64,000 nucleotides of DNA. Origin: Epiperipatus broadwayi (Eukaryota > Onychophora > Udeonychophora > Euonychophora > Peripatidae). The translations under genes and the position numbers were made by a program. Below the pieces are notes generated by a model that was not told the DNA's origin, made no database searches, and saw only the letters and a list, made by a program, of their open reading frames with translations. Position 1 is the stretch's first letter, and each line of letters starts with the position of its first letter. Location of the stretch: assembly GCA_028023455.1 (NCBI GenBank), contig JAQFVV010000031.1:2666001-2730000 (forward strand), given 5' to 3'. This document shows, piece after piece, positions 33,478-46,211 of the stretch.

Positions 33478-36055
33478 CATTATTAATTAAGATTCTTAAC
33501 AAAATATATTTTTTCTTCATTAAGTTATTGTTACTTGAAATTTTTTTTTAATTGATTAATTATAAATTTGGTGAATTCCTTAGTTAAATTGCTGGCTTAT
33601 CTTAATTGAAAAATATAATCACTAGTTTGTAACTTAATAAGAATTTTAAACTTCTCTTTCAATATTATAATATATAACATCAAAAGCATGTGAAGCACTT
33701 GAAAGAGAAGCTATTAAGAGTGAAAAAATATTAAATGCTTAGCCCTTTCGAGGCAGGTTGCCTCATAAAACACTGGCTGAAAAGTATATTTTTCTTCTAT
33801 TTATTATTCTGATTGTAATATGATTCTGCTTATATTTTGATTTTTCTTGTTTCTGCTGATTCGACTTATTTACTATTGACAGTTGAGATGGAACTTTGGC
33901 TTAACTCTATAGTAATTTACATGCAACATGAGGGTCAAGTACAAACTTAATACTACATGAGAGTAAAAGAAATAGGCAGAATATATTAGTTAGTAGAATG
34001 GTTGACAATGTTTAATCAGAAATAGATAGCAAAAATTAGTCAGTGCTAGTATAGTGATATGCATGAAAATTTGGGGATACTTGGAGTGGAGTTCATAATT
34101 AAAAGCATAATTTAAATATTAACAGTAAGTTGGTGACTAAAATTATAGTCTGTATATAAATAGTAAGTTTGTCATATGTAAAATCATAAATTTAAATACT
34201 AGCAATGCAGTTGTTATCAAAAGCAGAAAATTTTATTATAAAAGTAGAGAAGTTTAGTTAAGTTATAAAATAGATGTTTTTTAAATTTTTATCTTTTCTT
34301 TTCCAATATGGAGACTAAGAAGCAAACTAATTAATTTAACATTTGCAGATATAAAAATTCTTGTGAATATGATAAAGCATGAAATGAAGGAAATAATAAT
34401 GTAAAATCAACAAACAATGATCAAGTGATTGGACAGCATTTAGAGAAATATCAGCAGACAATGATACAAAATATTGAACAGTATATGAAACAAATTCAGC
34501 AATTAATAGAAGAGATGCAAAAAGAAATTAAGCAGATAGAGAAAAAATATGATAAAAGTAATGGAATTGAAGTTAGTGGCATCATTCCAAATGAAAATTT
34601 AGATGAAAAGAATATTCAAAAGCATTTTGAGGGCTATTCAAGACAGTGCTATAGATAGAGAGGTTAAAACACTAAACTTACTAAAGATGTTTAAGAAGAG
34701 AATGGACAATACTCAGATGTAGAAAATGAAAAGCAATACCAGGAAAGACAGCAAATATATAGAGTAAAAGAAAATGAGAGTGAGGTAATTAGAAAGATCA
34801 TATGAGAGTAAATTTAGGGCTGACAAAGTGGAATAATGATTTGTTGTATTTAAAAAAGATAAGTAATAATAGGATTATAATTTTGTCATCTATTTTCATA
34901 GTTTTTTCTATAATGTAACCCCACCTACATGATTAGAAATTTTATGATATAAAAGTTAAGATAAATAGTTTAAGGCAAATCTCAGTCAATCTTATAGGCA
35001 AAGTTCAATGACTTGGGCATGAACAATCTAGGAATTATTGCAAATACTTCCCCAAATTGTGGCCTACAGTATAAATAATAGGGTACACAGAGCTTTTAGA
35101 AAAAAAGTGATAGTAGAAAACTGCCTTATAATGCCAGAAATAAGGACACTAAATTCTAAGACTAGTTTTTCCTAACCAGTTAAAGACTACATAGTTTATC
35201 CTGGAGTTATCAAGGCCTTCTTGAAAAGATATTTTATCTCCATAGAAAGGATAAAACACTTGCTGTTGAATCAGAAAAATATAAAAATGATGAAGATCCA
35301 GCTCAACTAAATGGGAAGTCAGATAGCTTGAGCATATTAATATTAGACAAACATATTAAAATGTTAAAAAGAACAAAGAAACCACCAGATGGAGGTCAAT
35401 TTGTAGGAAAAAGTGATTCAAGAATTAAACAAAATATACAATGATAAGAAAAATATTATATGATAGCACATTCAATTGGCAGATGACAGTAAAATGTTCA
35501 ACAAATATAATTTTAACTTAATTGTAAAGTAAATTTATGGTAGTTTAATTGTAAATCAATTTTAAGTTTAAAAAAAAAATGAAAAATTCCCTGTAATTAT
35601 TTGTTTACATTGGTGGCAAATTTTATTTTATTTTCTCCCTAATCTAGAAGCAGTTGAGATGGAACTTTGACATATTTCAATAGTAATTTATATACAAGTA
35701 TTTAGGGTTGGCTAAGCAAAAGATAATTTTAAGTTGTTTTTTTCTTCTTATATATAGGTGTGAAATTAAATATTGACACATACATATTAATAGAAAAACA
35801 TATGTTGTAAGGTTAGCTCAGTTTATTTATATGAAAAAATTTTTAAAAAATGTATATTTTAAAGCCAAAATTATCTTTTAGTAAAATTTTTTTTTTCTAT
35901 ACTTTAAAAACAATACTTAATTTTAATAGACATTTTAAAATCAATTCTAATTCATTCATTATTAATTAAGACTGTTAATAACATATTTTTTCATTAAGTA
36001 TTGTTACCTGAAAAAAATTTCAACTGATTAATTATAAATTATAATCACTGGTTTG
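33478..36055 (+). mobile_element. Relic of a second LTR-type retroelement
   Basis: A decayed Gag-like frame (34377-34700) is flanked by related sequence. CAGTTGAGATGGAACTTTG occurs at about 33881 and 35651. A block around TCATTATTAATTAAGA at 33478-33620 recurs at about 35950-36055. In the right copy the two blocks are 300 bp apart in the order expected for one LTR. On the left they are rearranged, so the LTR call is tentative. The first block is also at 22806. Confidence 0.4.
34377..34700 (+). pseudogene. Gag-like coiled-coil fragment
   Basis: The open part 34425-34658 encodes 77 residues. They begin with heptad-rich Gln/Ile/Glu sequence (QHLEKYQQTMIQNIEQYMKQ, then IEEMQKEIKQIEKK) and continue with a polar tail. 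In-frame remnants extend on both sides (GDQE/RQQIYRVKEN-like pieces to about 34800), interrupted by stops. The amino-acid style matches N-terminal Gag coiled coils of arthropod gypsy elements, as in 26937-27557 and 62756-63830. No enzymatic domain follows. Confidence 0.45.
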
Positions 36056-37597
36056 CTAATTAAAGAGATTCCTGAAATTGACAATGGACTTAAAGTAAAA
36101 CATTTACATAAACTATTATTGAGATATATCAGTAAGCCAGAGATATATATAAGGGTGTAATTTTATATTTGTTTTTATTTTATTTATTTCATATATTATA
36201 ATTGTTTGAGCAATGTTTTATTTAAAACCCTTTAATTTCTTTTAAATTTGACAGCTGATAATTAATTTTATAACTCATAAAAATGTATTTTTTCCTCTAA
36301 AGTTAATAAAAGTTATTTAAAAATATTTGAGAGCAAGATTTTTTTCTTTCACTTTCACAATTGTTTTAGACAATTTAGATTTTTTTAGCAAGAAGTAAGA
36401 AAAGTTTTTTGTAAGTTTAAAAAAATTTAGATTGATATTTTTTAAGTATATATTTAATAATTAATGTTTTGAAAAGTTCAAAGCATCATTTCTATTTGTA
36501 TTTAATGCATATAGATGTGCATGTATAGATTTTTTTTATATAACTGTTGAACTGTTTAAATTATTGGCAGTTTTTTCTTGTTGTATTTATGTCATACACA
36601 TTTGAAGGTAACAGAGAAAGTTTTACTTATGTGTATGTATGCCTATATCAAATGATCCCCTAGATACCATGCAAAGTTTTATTTATATATTTGGAACTTT
36701 GATTTATTACTCTGCTAACTATTATGTATAGGTGGATTCTAATATTTTGTATTGGGTGTAGTGACTTTTTTGCCCATGCTCATTTTTGTAAGTTATTTTT
36801 ATATGTCTGAATCCATGTTTATTTATTGCTTAAAATTGGCAATCCTTGTTGATGTTTGCCTTGGGTAAAGTGCTTATTCCCAGGCATTATTATATATTTT
36901 GCTCTTTAACACAGGTCTTTTTATTATTGTTCTCTATATATTTTTCTTTGTATTAGGATCTTGTGCATGAGATATGAGCTTTGTTTAATAATGTCAATGA
37001 ATGTGAACTATTATTGTAATTAAAACTACTGATTTTTAGATTATAGATTCATATTATTGTGAATATATATGCACACATCTATGGTTGGTCAAGTCTCTGT
37101 AAAATTCAAAGATTGTTAATGAATTTAAGGTATCATTGAGAGAAAGGATAATAGAATCAATCAACTGTCAAAGACATTATTATTGTCTACTTCTTTAAAA
37201 AGGATTTGTAATCCATTTTATCATGTGTTTGAGTTAACTTTAGTTTAAACCCTGACATTAATGTAAGTTTGTTATTTCATTGTTAATAAATATTGTTGTT
37301 AATTGTCAGATTTTTTTGGCATTGTGTTAAAATTGTCTTCCCTATCAAAAGTTTATTTTGACAAGAAACTCTATTCTCCTTGCTCTAGTGGCAATAATAG
37401 ATAGATATATAAGGGGACAACTACAGTGGGCACTTGTAATGAATATCCTCATCAGCAAATTATACATATTCTAGGCTAGAGATCTAGTGGCACCTTCTGA
37501 TGAAAGATAATAGGTGCAGGCTGTTCAGTATTTTATATATATATATTATAATGTTTTCCGTTTGCTAGGCCTCTACACGCTAATATAAACTGCGTGT
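36056..37597. other. AT-rich intergenic DNA, possible old repeat
   Basis: 36580-36990 is less AT-biased and its minus strand gives scattered short peptides, but no family could be named. A short palindrome, GCACCTTCTGATGA...TAATAGGTGC, lies near 37490. Confidence 0.4.
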
Positions 37598-37676
37598 GAG
37601 TTGATCAGGCTATGTCAAAAAAAGAAGAAAGTTATATTTCTATTCTAAAAACATAGCTATATTTCCTGATCAACTC
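37598..37676. repeat. Imperfect hairpin
   Basis: GAGTTGATCAGGCTATGT (37598-37615) pairs with ACATAG plus CCTGATCAACTC (37651-37656 and 37665-37676), with an 8-nt bulge on the right arm. Confidence 0.8.
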
Positions 37677-38230
37677 GGTTTATTAATTGTTGAGAATTGT
37701 GCTATTGACAAAATCAGCTTTTAATTTATTTAATCTGGGTGCCAGAATTCCTAAGAATTCACTGAAATCACCATATAACATCTCACAACTAAAAAAAAAT
37801 ACTTTTAAACTAATCGGTATTGCATCATACCGTAACGAGAATTATTTTTTTAAGATTATTATTCCTGGGCTTATTCAAACATATTGGCAAAGGTAAATTA
37901 CATTTTTAAATCTTATTAAACTACTAATAGATTTAATAATAAAAAAAATAATAACTATTATTAATAACGGACAAATGAAAATTGATATTAGAAATATTTT
38001 TATTATTATAACAGATTAAAAATCTGTTTAAGTTAAAATGAGAATTCCTAATCAAGTAAATCAGAGAGAACACATATTAATTCAAATATGATGCAATCAA
38101 TAAAATAAAATAATTAATTAAAAAGTTCTGGTATAAACAAAAGTCTCTTGTACAGAAAAAATGAAAGTCTCTATCGGGATTATTTTAAGACTTGTTTGCA
38201 AACACTTAATTTTGTCACAATCAGGAATAA
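37677..38230. other. AT-rich intergenic DNA
   Basis: The 69-codon plus-strand frame 37687-37896 shows no recognisable domain. Nothing else seen. Confidence 0.5.
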
Positions 38231-38560
38231 GTTTTGTGAATTCAGTAGTAGATAACTATGCATAGTTTTTCGGGGTTGAATTGAGCTCACGGCCTTTGAT
38301 TATTAGTTGATCTTGGTGCTGGTTCCATAGGCTAGTCGCGTAAGCTTCTCTGCTGTCCATCGGTAATGGTGTCAGCTAAACCTCCGGTCTACTCTCGTAT
38401 GAATAACTTTTTCATCATAGAGTGGTCTGGATTCTCTAATCCAAAACCAACCAAAAGAATATCAGCTAAACCAAGACATTCTTCAAACTGATCTCTGCCT
38501 TTTATACTCTCTAGAGGCCCAGTTTTCCGACTTCTGCACATATCTTTTGTTTGTCAAAAT
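38231..38560 (-). other. GC-richer island with core-promoter-like words
   Basis: This roughly 330-bp island stands out from the AT background. On the minus strand TATAAAAGGC (38497-38506) is followed after a few bases by ATCAGTTT, an initiator-like TCAGTT (38485-38492). A minus-strand frame (LADILLVGFGLENPD...) runs through it with stops. It may be an LTR fragment or a host promoter. Neither primer site nor splice donor could be assigned. Confidence 0.35.
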
Positions 38561-39869
38561 ATCCGTTGATAATCTTATATATTCTTTACAAAATTTATGT
38601 TACAAAGTCTCTATTTTTTTCAGCATAATTCTGCCATCTTTAATTAGTTGAAATATTTTTACTTTCTCTTATCTAGATTGGTAATTTGTGCCTTTTGTTC
38701 TCTCCAATTCTAACTTTTATTTCTAATTACATAAAAAAAAAACGAAAGAATAATTTAACTTTCATTGTACATTATTTTTTTTTAAAAAAAAATTAGTCAA
38801 AAAAAATAATCTAAATTTACTTTTATTTTTTTAGCTTTTACCAAATGCCAATATATTTGCAACGTATATAAATAAACATTACAATATATATATATGATTA
38901 TGTGTTAAAATACTTTCATGGATTAAAGATTTAAATACAGATTTCAGTTTGCTCTGAATCACCACCCACATTTTAATCTAACTTCTACATTTTGTATCAA
39001 ATAATATAATAAATAAATCTCATGAATGCATTTATAAAAACATTTTTGAGAGACTTTTACTACATACAGATAACAGGAAAATCTTGCTAAGACAGTGATG
39101 CTATAATAGCAAGAACTATTACTGTACACATGAATAAATATAAAAACTGTATTTATGTACTCAAAAAAAAATTGTCACATTAAAAGTGCAATCACAAGTT
39201 ATCTGGAAAGATAATTTCCAGTATTAATTATATAATTTAAAGATAACAAAGAACCAACAGAGATCACAAAGTAATATAACTTCAGATATTTGACAAACAT
39301 CTGTGTAAATAATACAGAGACAAATAAATATTTGTCCTAACATTCACAGTTATCTTACAAAATAACAATAATGATAGAATGATGATGATGATGATGATAA
39401 TAATAATAATGCACGCAGACAGCATAGATAAATTGTCTTTTTTAAATATAAATTATTTTAAATTTTTCATGCACCATTAACATTGGCTCATTATTAACTA
39501 ACCTGAAATAATCTTATATTGAAAATATGGTACTGTTCTAATAGCTTGTGTCAACCAATTGATGACATTTATTTATATGCAAAAACACATAAATATGCTG
39601 TTTAATTAAGCAACTGCTGGCCTTATTTCTATGCAAAAACATAGAAAGAGGCCATTTTGCATGCTGTTCTGGAAGCTGGATTGCTGCTTTGTGTTACACA
39701 CTTTATCCCAATGCTCACAGTTCAAGGTTCACTATTGTATCATCTGAGAGTATCTAAACTTCAGCCTACACAACTCTTCGAATATGCATGTCAAAGTGAT
39801 TAGCTTACAAGTCTTCTGACCAATTATTACCTCCTAACAATTGTAAACTTGTCACCACACTTTCCTACT
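38561..39869. other. Intergenic DNA with trinucleotide repeat
   Basis: (GAT)n(AAT)n microsatellite at 39380-39410. From about 39600 base composition becomes more balanced and probably belongs to the transposon whose coding part starts near 39900. Confidence 0.55.
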
Positions 39870-40217
39870 CAATGTGAAACCTTCAAAAACTTTGGAAAGA
39901 GTTATGTCCAAGCAAGATTTTGACCAGTTCATGTTTGTGCAAGAACATGTCTGCAACAAATAAAATGGCAGACTGCAAAACCAAGCCATTCCAATTGTGC
40001 CAACTGCCATCCACAGAAACTGGTGTGGTGGCATTTTTACAGGACAACAATATATTCCTACATGCCAAGAGATGTGTGTGCAGTGAAATGATGAAACTGG
40101 AGCAGTCCAAAACCATCTTACAGTTCAGATGCAAGTCCCATTCCTGTCATCAAAAGTGTTCTTTTTGAAAGAAGACCTGCTTCGATGGCTCCAGAATCCC
40201 ATTCATTTTGAAAGGCT
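39870..40217 (+). pseudogene. Merlin/IS1595-like transposase, N-terminal zinc ribbon
   Basis: The plus-strand frame (open from before 39920 to a TGA at 40169, then readable in frame to 40217) gives FQLCQLPSTETGVVAFLQ, then AKRCVCSEMMKLEQSK, FRCKSHSCHQKCS and a TCFDGSRIPF end. The order (F-x-L-x-x-L-x-S/P-T-E, a CxC with M-x-L, a W/FRC...C, then R-K-x-T-F-x-x-S-R) is that of the N-terminal zinc-binding region in Merlin/ISXO2-type transposases. The TGA sits where the family has a basic residue, consistent with CGA decay. The DDE catalytic part and terminal repeats are not recognisable, so the copy is dead. Confidence 0.55.
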
Positions 40218-40617
40218 TAAGGTAATCCAGGTTCAGGAATAAAGAATGCTTCAGTAACTTATGTCCATTTTTTTGGTTTTACCATTTAGGAGGAGTTCAC
40301 TCTAGGCATCTCTAGTATTTAAGGATTGGCCGATGAAGCATTTTGAAAAGCAATAAAAGAACATAGGTAGACTTATGATACCAAGTAATACAATATTACA
40401 GATATAGTCAAACAACCTTATTAACATTAATATGAACTCCTTTTTCCTTAATGACATTTAATTAATTTAGATGTGGGTATTATATTAACATTTTATTCTT
40501 AGCATGAGTAATTATTAATAGCTATCATCATTGAACTATTTATGCATGTAGATCTGATTCTTATTGAATATTTAAATCTATGAAAAAGATAAAATATTAA
40601 ATTAGCAGATGTATATA
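40218..40617. other. Spacer between two transposons
   Basis: The first 120 bp may be the continuing decayed Merlin-like element. The remainder is AT-rich with no features. Confidence 0.5.
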
Positions 40618-41790
40618 CACCTGGGTCTCTTTTTACGAGGACTTATTTAACATAATTTTGAAGTTATGCAATTCATGTTTCACCGGAAGTCAAACTCCGA
40701 TAATGCACTATTACTTTAAATAATAAATTTTGTGCACTTACATTATATTGAAAGTAATAGCACATTATTGGAATTCAACTTTAGTCTTAGTAATTTCAAT
40801 ATTTTCAGTGCTTTATAATAGTAAGATTTTATGCAATAATAAAATTAAAATCATGATTTCCACATTTTATGTATACACACATTAAATTTTAAAAGATTAT
40901 AATGTAAATTTGTTCAAACATTGTGCATATTAATTTTGCATTTTAAATCACATTCTGTTTTTGCTTTTTAAAAAAGAATGTAATCAATTATTAATCATTT
41001 AGTGTCTGCAAGTTTATTTTTAAAAGGTGAGTAATAGCAGTGGGCACAATTAAATTTGACAATTAAAAATTAAAATCTGATTTTTAATTGTAATTAACAA
41101 TTTAAAAATTACTTACTGTGACTTGAAATTAATGTGATGTAAAACAAAATTTGATTTTTAAACGGAATTGAAAATTAAAAAATTAAAGACAAAAATAAGA
41201 ATTTAATTTTTAGTTGTTAGTTTTAATTAAATTTTTCCCAGCAGTGGTGAATAAATGTCTTTTTATTATCATAAGTCTAAATTCATAAACAATTAATAAA
41301 ATCATCATCTCAAAGATTAATTACTAATTACGTTGTCAACAGAAAACCATTAACACAACATGAGAGTGAACTTGGCACTAGTTGTATTTCCTCTTGTGAG
41401 AATCTGATTTTTTAACAGTTTGCAAACGAACATGTTTTTTGGCAAATAGTGATAATAATTAAAACATTTATAAAAAATGTAAATTACTGTACTGTAAATT
41501 ATGCATAAAAATATATTATTTTGAATAAAATTAAATATTATAGTTAAAAAAAAGTTTGTCTTGTATCAATTTTTTTCAAATTTGAAATTTTTTATTAGTC
41601 ATATTTTATTTCCTTATTCTTTTTTTGTGCGAATTTTAAAGTAATTTTACATTGGTGCTTTTATGCAAATTTTGAAAAATCACAGACTGCATCCCCCCTT
41701 TTTCAATGTAAGTTACATCTATTTTTGCGCGATTTCGTTTGCACGTGTTTTCTGAGGAACCTATCTATCGCGTAAAATGAGACCCAGGTG
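40618..41790 (-). mobile_element. Non-autonomous TIR DNA transposon, copy 2 (fullest)
   Basis: The ends CACCTGGGTCTCTTTTTACG and CGTAAAATGAGACCCAGGTG are near-perfect inverse copies flanked by TATA on both sides. This copy is inverted relative to 3665-4701 and 52235-53204. It retains both internal segments that are deleted in one or other of them: 41041-41150, and the ACTGCTGGGAAAAA-side block at about 41235. No frame encodes a transposase. Confidence 0.9.
40688..40780 (-). repeat. Conserved subterminal hairpin of TIR element, copy 2
   Basis: Arms 40688-40717 and 40751-40780 pair over 30 bp with a 33-nt loop, matching 4538-4630 and 53042-53134. Confidence 0.85.
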
Positions 41791-44189
41791 TATAACTATT
41801 GCCTTCTAATGTGTAATTAATTAATATATATCTGGTTTGATTAAGTATACATATATAATAAATATAACTTGTCTAATTTATTTACAAACGACTTCCACCA
41901 TACACAGCAGGGTAAGAATAAACTTGAAGAAAAAATTGTTTTGAACTTATTTTAATTTCTATCATCTAACTTCTCATTTATATACATATATTCCACATCA
42001 TCAACTAAATAACAAATAAACAAACTTGTTGATTTCATAGATACACTAAGATACATTAATATATAAAGATATTAAAAATTAATTTTTATGCCAGTGGCCC
42101 AGTAACATTATATTTCTGTGTTTTTGCATAGCCCCAATGCCATCAAGTGGCTAACACGAATAATAGAACAATACTGAAAATACGCAATCAAACAGATTAA
42201 GAATTTAGAGAACATTTGTTTGCAATGAAATATTGTATGATAAATGGAAAACAAATTTAGTTCATATAAAAAAGATGTTGTGATCAGCAATATGAAAGCA
42301 CTTGATCATCATCAGTACAATGATTCCCTACATCAGTTAACATTTAAAAGCTATTATAATTTTGTGAAGAAGCTTGATTCATCAGACAAATAAAATTTAT
42401 AAAATGGCTTTAAATATAGATATGCTAGAATAAATTGTATTTGATTGCTAAACATGCCTTTATTAGGCAAGTTCACTATTTCTCATAGAGCCATGATATA
42501 AAAAATAACATATGTACATTTGCTTAATTACAAAAAAAAAAAGAAGTTGATCAAAGTACATATTTTTTTTTTTTTAATATGGATCATAAGAAGGATCACA
42601 AATCTATTTTACTCTTAACGTTTTTTTCATATAAGTAGGTTTTATGTTATCAATATAGGAAGTTTCATATTTTAAATGCCATCACCAATCTTTGATTTTG
42701 TGAAATTATAATGTATATGGTTTTAAATATAAGCAGGCATATGAAAGATTTAATGGTTTAATTATTAATACCTTTGCCTGGGTTTTAATGTAGCTTTTTC
42801 ATGTTGTAGGTTCTTTATCCAACTTATTAAATCATTTAATTACTGAATAATAAATGAGTCTTTGGTTATTCTTAGCTAGAAAATAAGACAAAAAAGAACT
42901 AAAAAATTTCACCAACTAATAGTTTATTAGTCCAGTGATAAAATCTTCTTTATTATTTTCTTTTTCTTTTCAGAATGATACTTGAGAACTTTTGCATTCT
43001 GTTTAACTATTTATTTAAGCCCTTTTACCTTTTTCATACATACTCAACAACATGCACACAGATACACATGCGCGCACACACACAACTTTTGAGTAAAATT
43101 TTAATGCCAGGGGAAATTTTATTTTAAATCATTATCTGAGATATAAGAATAGCTCTAAAAAATATGAGTCTGATATTAAAATTAACTATATTTACGACGA
43201 TTAAATATTGCTGGTACGCAGTATTTTTAGTCTAGTTACTTAAGTACACCTTCTATAATGTAAGTACACTAGAAGAATTATAAAAATAAAAGAAAGTGCT
43301 TTAATACAATAAAATACGAGGCTAAGATAAGAATTATTTTTAAAAATAATATCTTTAAAGATGTTTCATCTTATTAAATTTTTGGCATTGTCTAAGATAA
43401 TCGGATAATGCATGTACTTCCTATTATAAATATGAGTTAATTTTTAAAACAATTTTTTGCTAGTATTTTTAATGTTTTAATGCATCTTTTTTTTAATTCT
43501 CTCTCAGCGACATTCTTAATTTTTTTTTAATCAGTCGGAAGAATTGTTCACTAAAAAAATTCCCGGAATGCCATTTAAATGAAATTTAATAAAATTTCAG
43601 ACTTCATTTTTTTTTTTTTTTTTGACAAGATAAAAAATAAATGCTTTCATGATTTGCCAATATATTAAAAAATATGAGCGGGAAAAAAAAACATTAACTG
43701 AAAAAAAATTTTTTTTTTAAAGATAAAATTTTTGTATTTACAAGTATTTAGCTGACTCACAGGGAGAGGTTTTTTTTTTTATAGAATTAAACAATGCCTT
43801 ATTTATATTTTAAATAGCGGTTGAATAGAGAGAAAGGAATATTAAAAGCTTGACGCATTTATTTATTTATATATGCGCGTGAATACAGCAATTATAATAA
43901 ATTAAGTTATTCAGATAAATACTGTACTGTTGTTTTAAGATAATTATAAAATCCTTCCATTTCAACGCTTTAAAGCAGTAATCTATTCTTTTAATTTTAT
44001 TTTAGTGGAAGTTTAGTATACAAGTTATGCACACCCTTGCATATAAATGAATATCATTACTTTCCATCATCATCATAGTTTTTAAACATTATTAAACTAA
44101 TGCAAAATAGTTTATTCGATCTCCGATCTATAAGATATTTTTTCAACATTACTACCTCGAACTTTTCTTTCTTATCTATTACTTCACAT
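41791..44189. other. AT-rich intergenic DNA
   Basis: Poly-T/poly-A tracts (for example 43608-43623) and a short CA repeat (43070-43083). No gene or element recognised. Confidence 0.55.
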
Positions 44190-44430
44190 ACAGTCCCTTT
44201 CTAGATCTTTTATAATGTTTTTACATTTAATTTAAGATTTCACTTGTTCATCTATTGTTATATTTTTTAGCAATAATCCAGTCCGATTTTCTTTTGCTTT
44301 TGATATCTCTTCTAGTTACTCTTAACATATATTTCTTCAACTTCAGTAGAATCTGAACTCTTTGCATTAATTTGCTATTAAGATTTCAAGTTTCAGATCC
44401 ACAAACAAGTACTAGTTGAACTTATCTTTT
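44190..44430 (-). pseudogene. LINE reverse-transcriptase C-terminal fragment
   Basis: Minus-strand translation gives LVLVCGSET, then a TGA where the family has Trp, then NLNSKLMQRVQILLKLKKYM and LRVTRRDIKSKRKSD. This fits the segment after the thumb in RTE/R2-like and other non-LTR polymerases (YGSETW, followed by a basic amphipathic stretch and L-R-I-S/T-x-x-D). Upstream catalytic motifs are not visible in the adjacent sequence. It is a short, old fragment. Confidence 0.5.
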
Positions 44431-46011
44431 CGAATACCACCGGTAATGTATTTTTTAATATTACATAGTTCTATAAAAAAAAAAAAAACATTTTATTCAT
44501 GTTAAATTCTATGATTAATTTTAGCAATTGAGATTCATCTTAATAATCCGTCCAAAGCATTTATAGTTGTTATTTTTTTTTTCTGTTCATTATTATCAAT
44601 CTTGATTTTTATTTTATTTTTGAAAAGTCTTTGAAAGTTAATTTAATTTTTTTTATTTTTTAGCATTTATGTTTACTATACTGTTGCTTTCATCTGTAAC
44701 ATTTTCTGCAGTTCTGAAGCCCCATATATTGCTTTTATATTTATTGGAAGTAATTTTATTGATTTTAAGGCAGTATTTGAGTCTGTGAATAAATTAAATT
44801 TTTCTACAACATTAAAAACTTCTTTAAAAAAATCAATTTGAATTATGAAAGCCCATACAAAGACCGCAAGTTAAGTTTGTTAATTATGATATAATAATTG
44901 ATATATTTGCGGATAATAGTAATTCTTTAAGCTCTTTATCGCTGTACATTTAAAATAGTTAATAATCTGTGAAATCGTAATCAATGATTTTAAAGTCAAA
45001 CAGGAAATTATAACTAAGAATTTTTAACTTCAATTTAATGTCTTAATTAATAGATAGGATATTTTTTATAGATAAAGCAAAACATCACACGAGTTTTTCT
45101 GTTTAAAATCAATGTACTCTAGATGACAATACTATATCCAAATATATTAATTTCAGATTATTGAGATTTCATCAATTAGAAACTTTATAATATTTAAACG
45201 TTTTGAACGTTTAACCAAGAAAAGGTAATGCTGTTGTTTATTATTGTTAGATTTGCTGTTATTGTTGCAATTTGCTGTGCATGCTTTTGGGATGATAGGG
45301 AAGCGTAAATCCAAAGAAGCATGGTTCATCACAAAAAAAAAAAAATCGTGCGTTCTCTTATCAAAGAAATGGAATATGTAAATAGGGTATTTACATAACG
45401 TGTACAACGCATACTTTATTTAAATATTGTATTGCTTCCTGCGGCTAAATAGGCAAAATACGAGCGCTATGATTCTAACCGTCAACGTCAAAAACATGCT
45501 CAGTACAATAAAAATAATAACGATAATAAAAACAGGATTATCTTTTCTTGGTTAAATATTCAAAACATTTAAATATATGAATTACAATTAGCACAAGAAT
45601 AGAGAAATATTTTTTCGAACTTTGTATTTACATATCTAGCGATCCTTTTAAATTCTTTTTCTAAGATTTTGAATCCAAATTCAATTTACTTGTATAGCTG
45701 TTTAAGCATGTAATTAATCAATAAAAAGATGGCTGTTGAGTGTCTATGTACAAGTTCCACAGTTTCTCATTAATGAATATCATTAACTAGTTAAATTAAT
45801 CTATGGATGTGGATATCACATTACGAAGTAGTGTCCATTGTTTATTCAAATTTACAATAGATGGATCTGAAATAGAGTAACAGAGTAAATAGTTGTTGAC
45901 AAAAACACTTTTAATATGCAAAAATATGTAAACATATTTATTTAAGAAAGAATTCAAATTATAACTGTAATATGGCTAATGCCAAAAATGTTGCCATTCA
46001 AATTAATGACT
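44431..46011. other. AT-rich intergenic DNA
   Basis: Several frames of 60-85 codons lack domains. Nothing supported. Confidence 0.55.
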
Positions 46012-46211
46012 AAGCGCTTGTGACTATCAACAGCCAATCAGATCTTAAACACTGAGTTCAGTGTGAAGATATTTAAGATTCACGCTTTCAGATCTAAGTA
46101 CTTTAGACTGGCTTGGATATATAGTTAGACAAGTAAACAACACCCTTTTCTTGTTAAATTCTCTGTCTCAATGTTTAAGATCTGATCGGCTGTTGATAGT
46201 CACAAGCGCTT
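46012..46211. mobile_element. 200-bp MITE with 40-bp terminal inverted repeats
   Basis: AAGCGCTTGTGACTATCAAC and the next 20 bp (46012-46051) recur inverted at 46172-46211 with few mismatches. The first eight bases, AAGCGCTT, are themselves palindromic. The 120-bp interior is non-coding. Flanking target duplication is not obvious. Confidence 0.85.

Noticed and set aside
33748-33764. GAGGCAGGTTGCCTC hairpin as a bacterial-type terminator
   Set aside because: The window is eukaryotic and the hairpin lies in decayed LTR-like DNA with no gene upstream.
39380-39410. Possible CRISPR-like or satellite array
   Set aside because: Plain GAT/AAT trinucleotide microsatellite without spacers.
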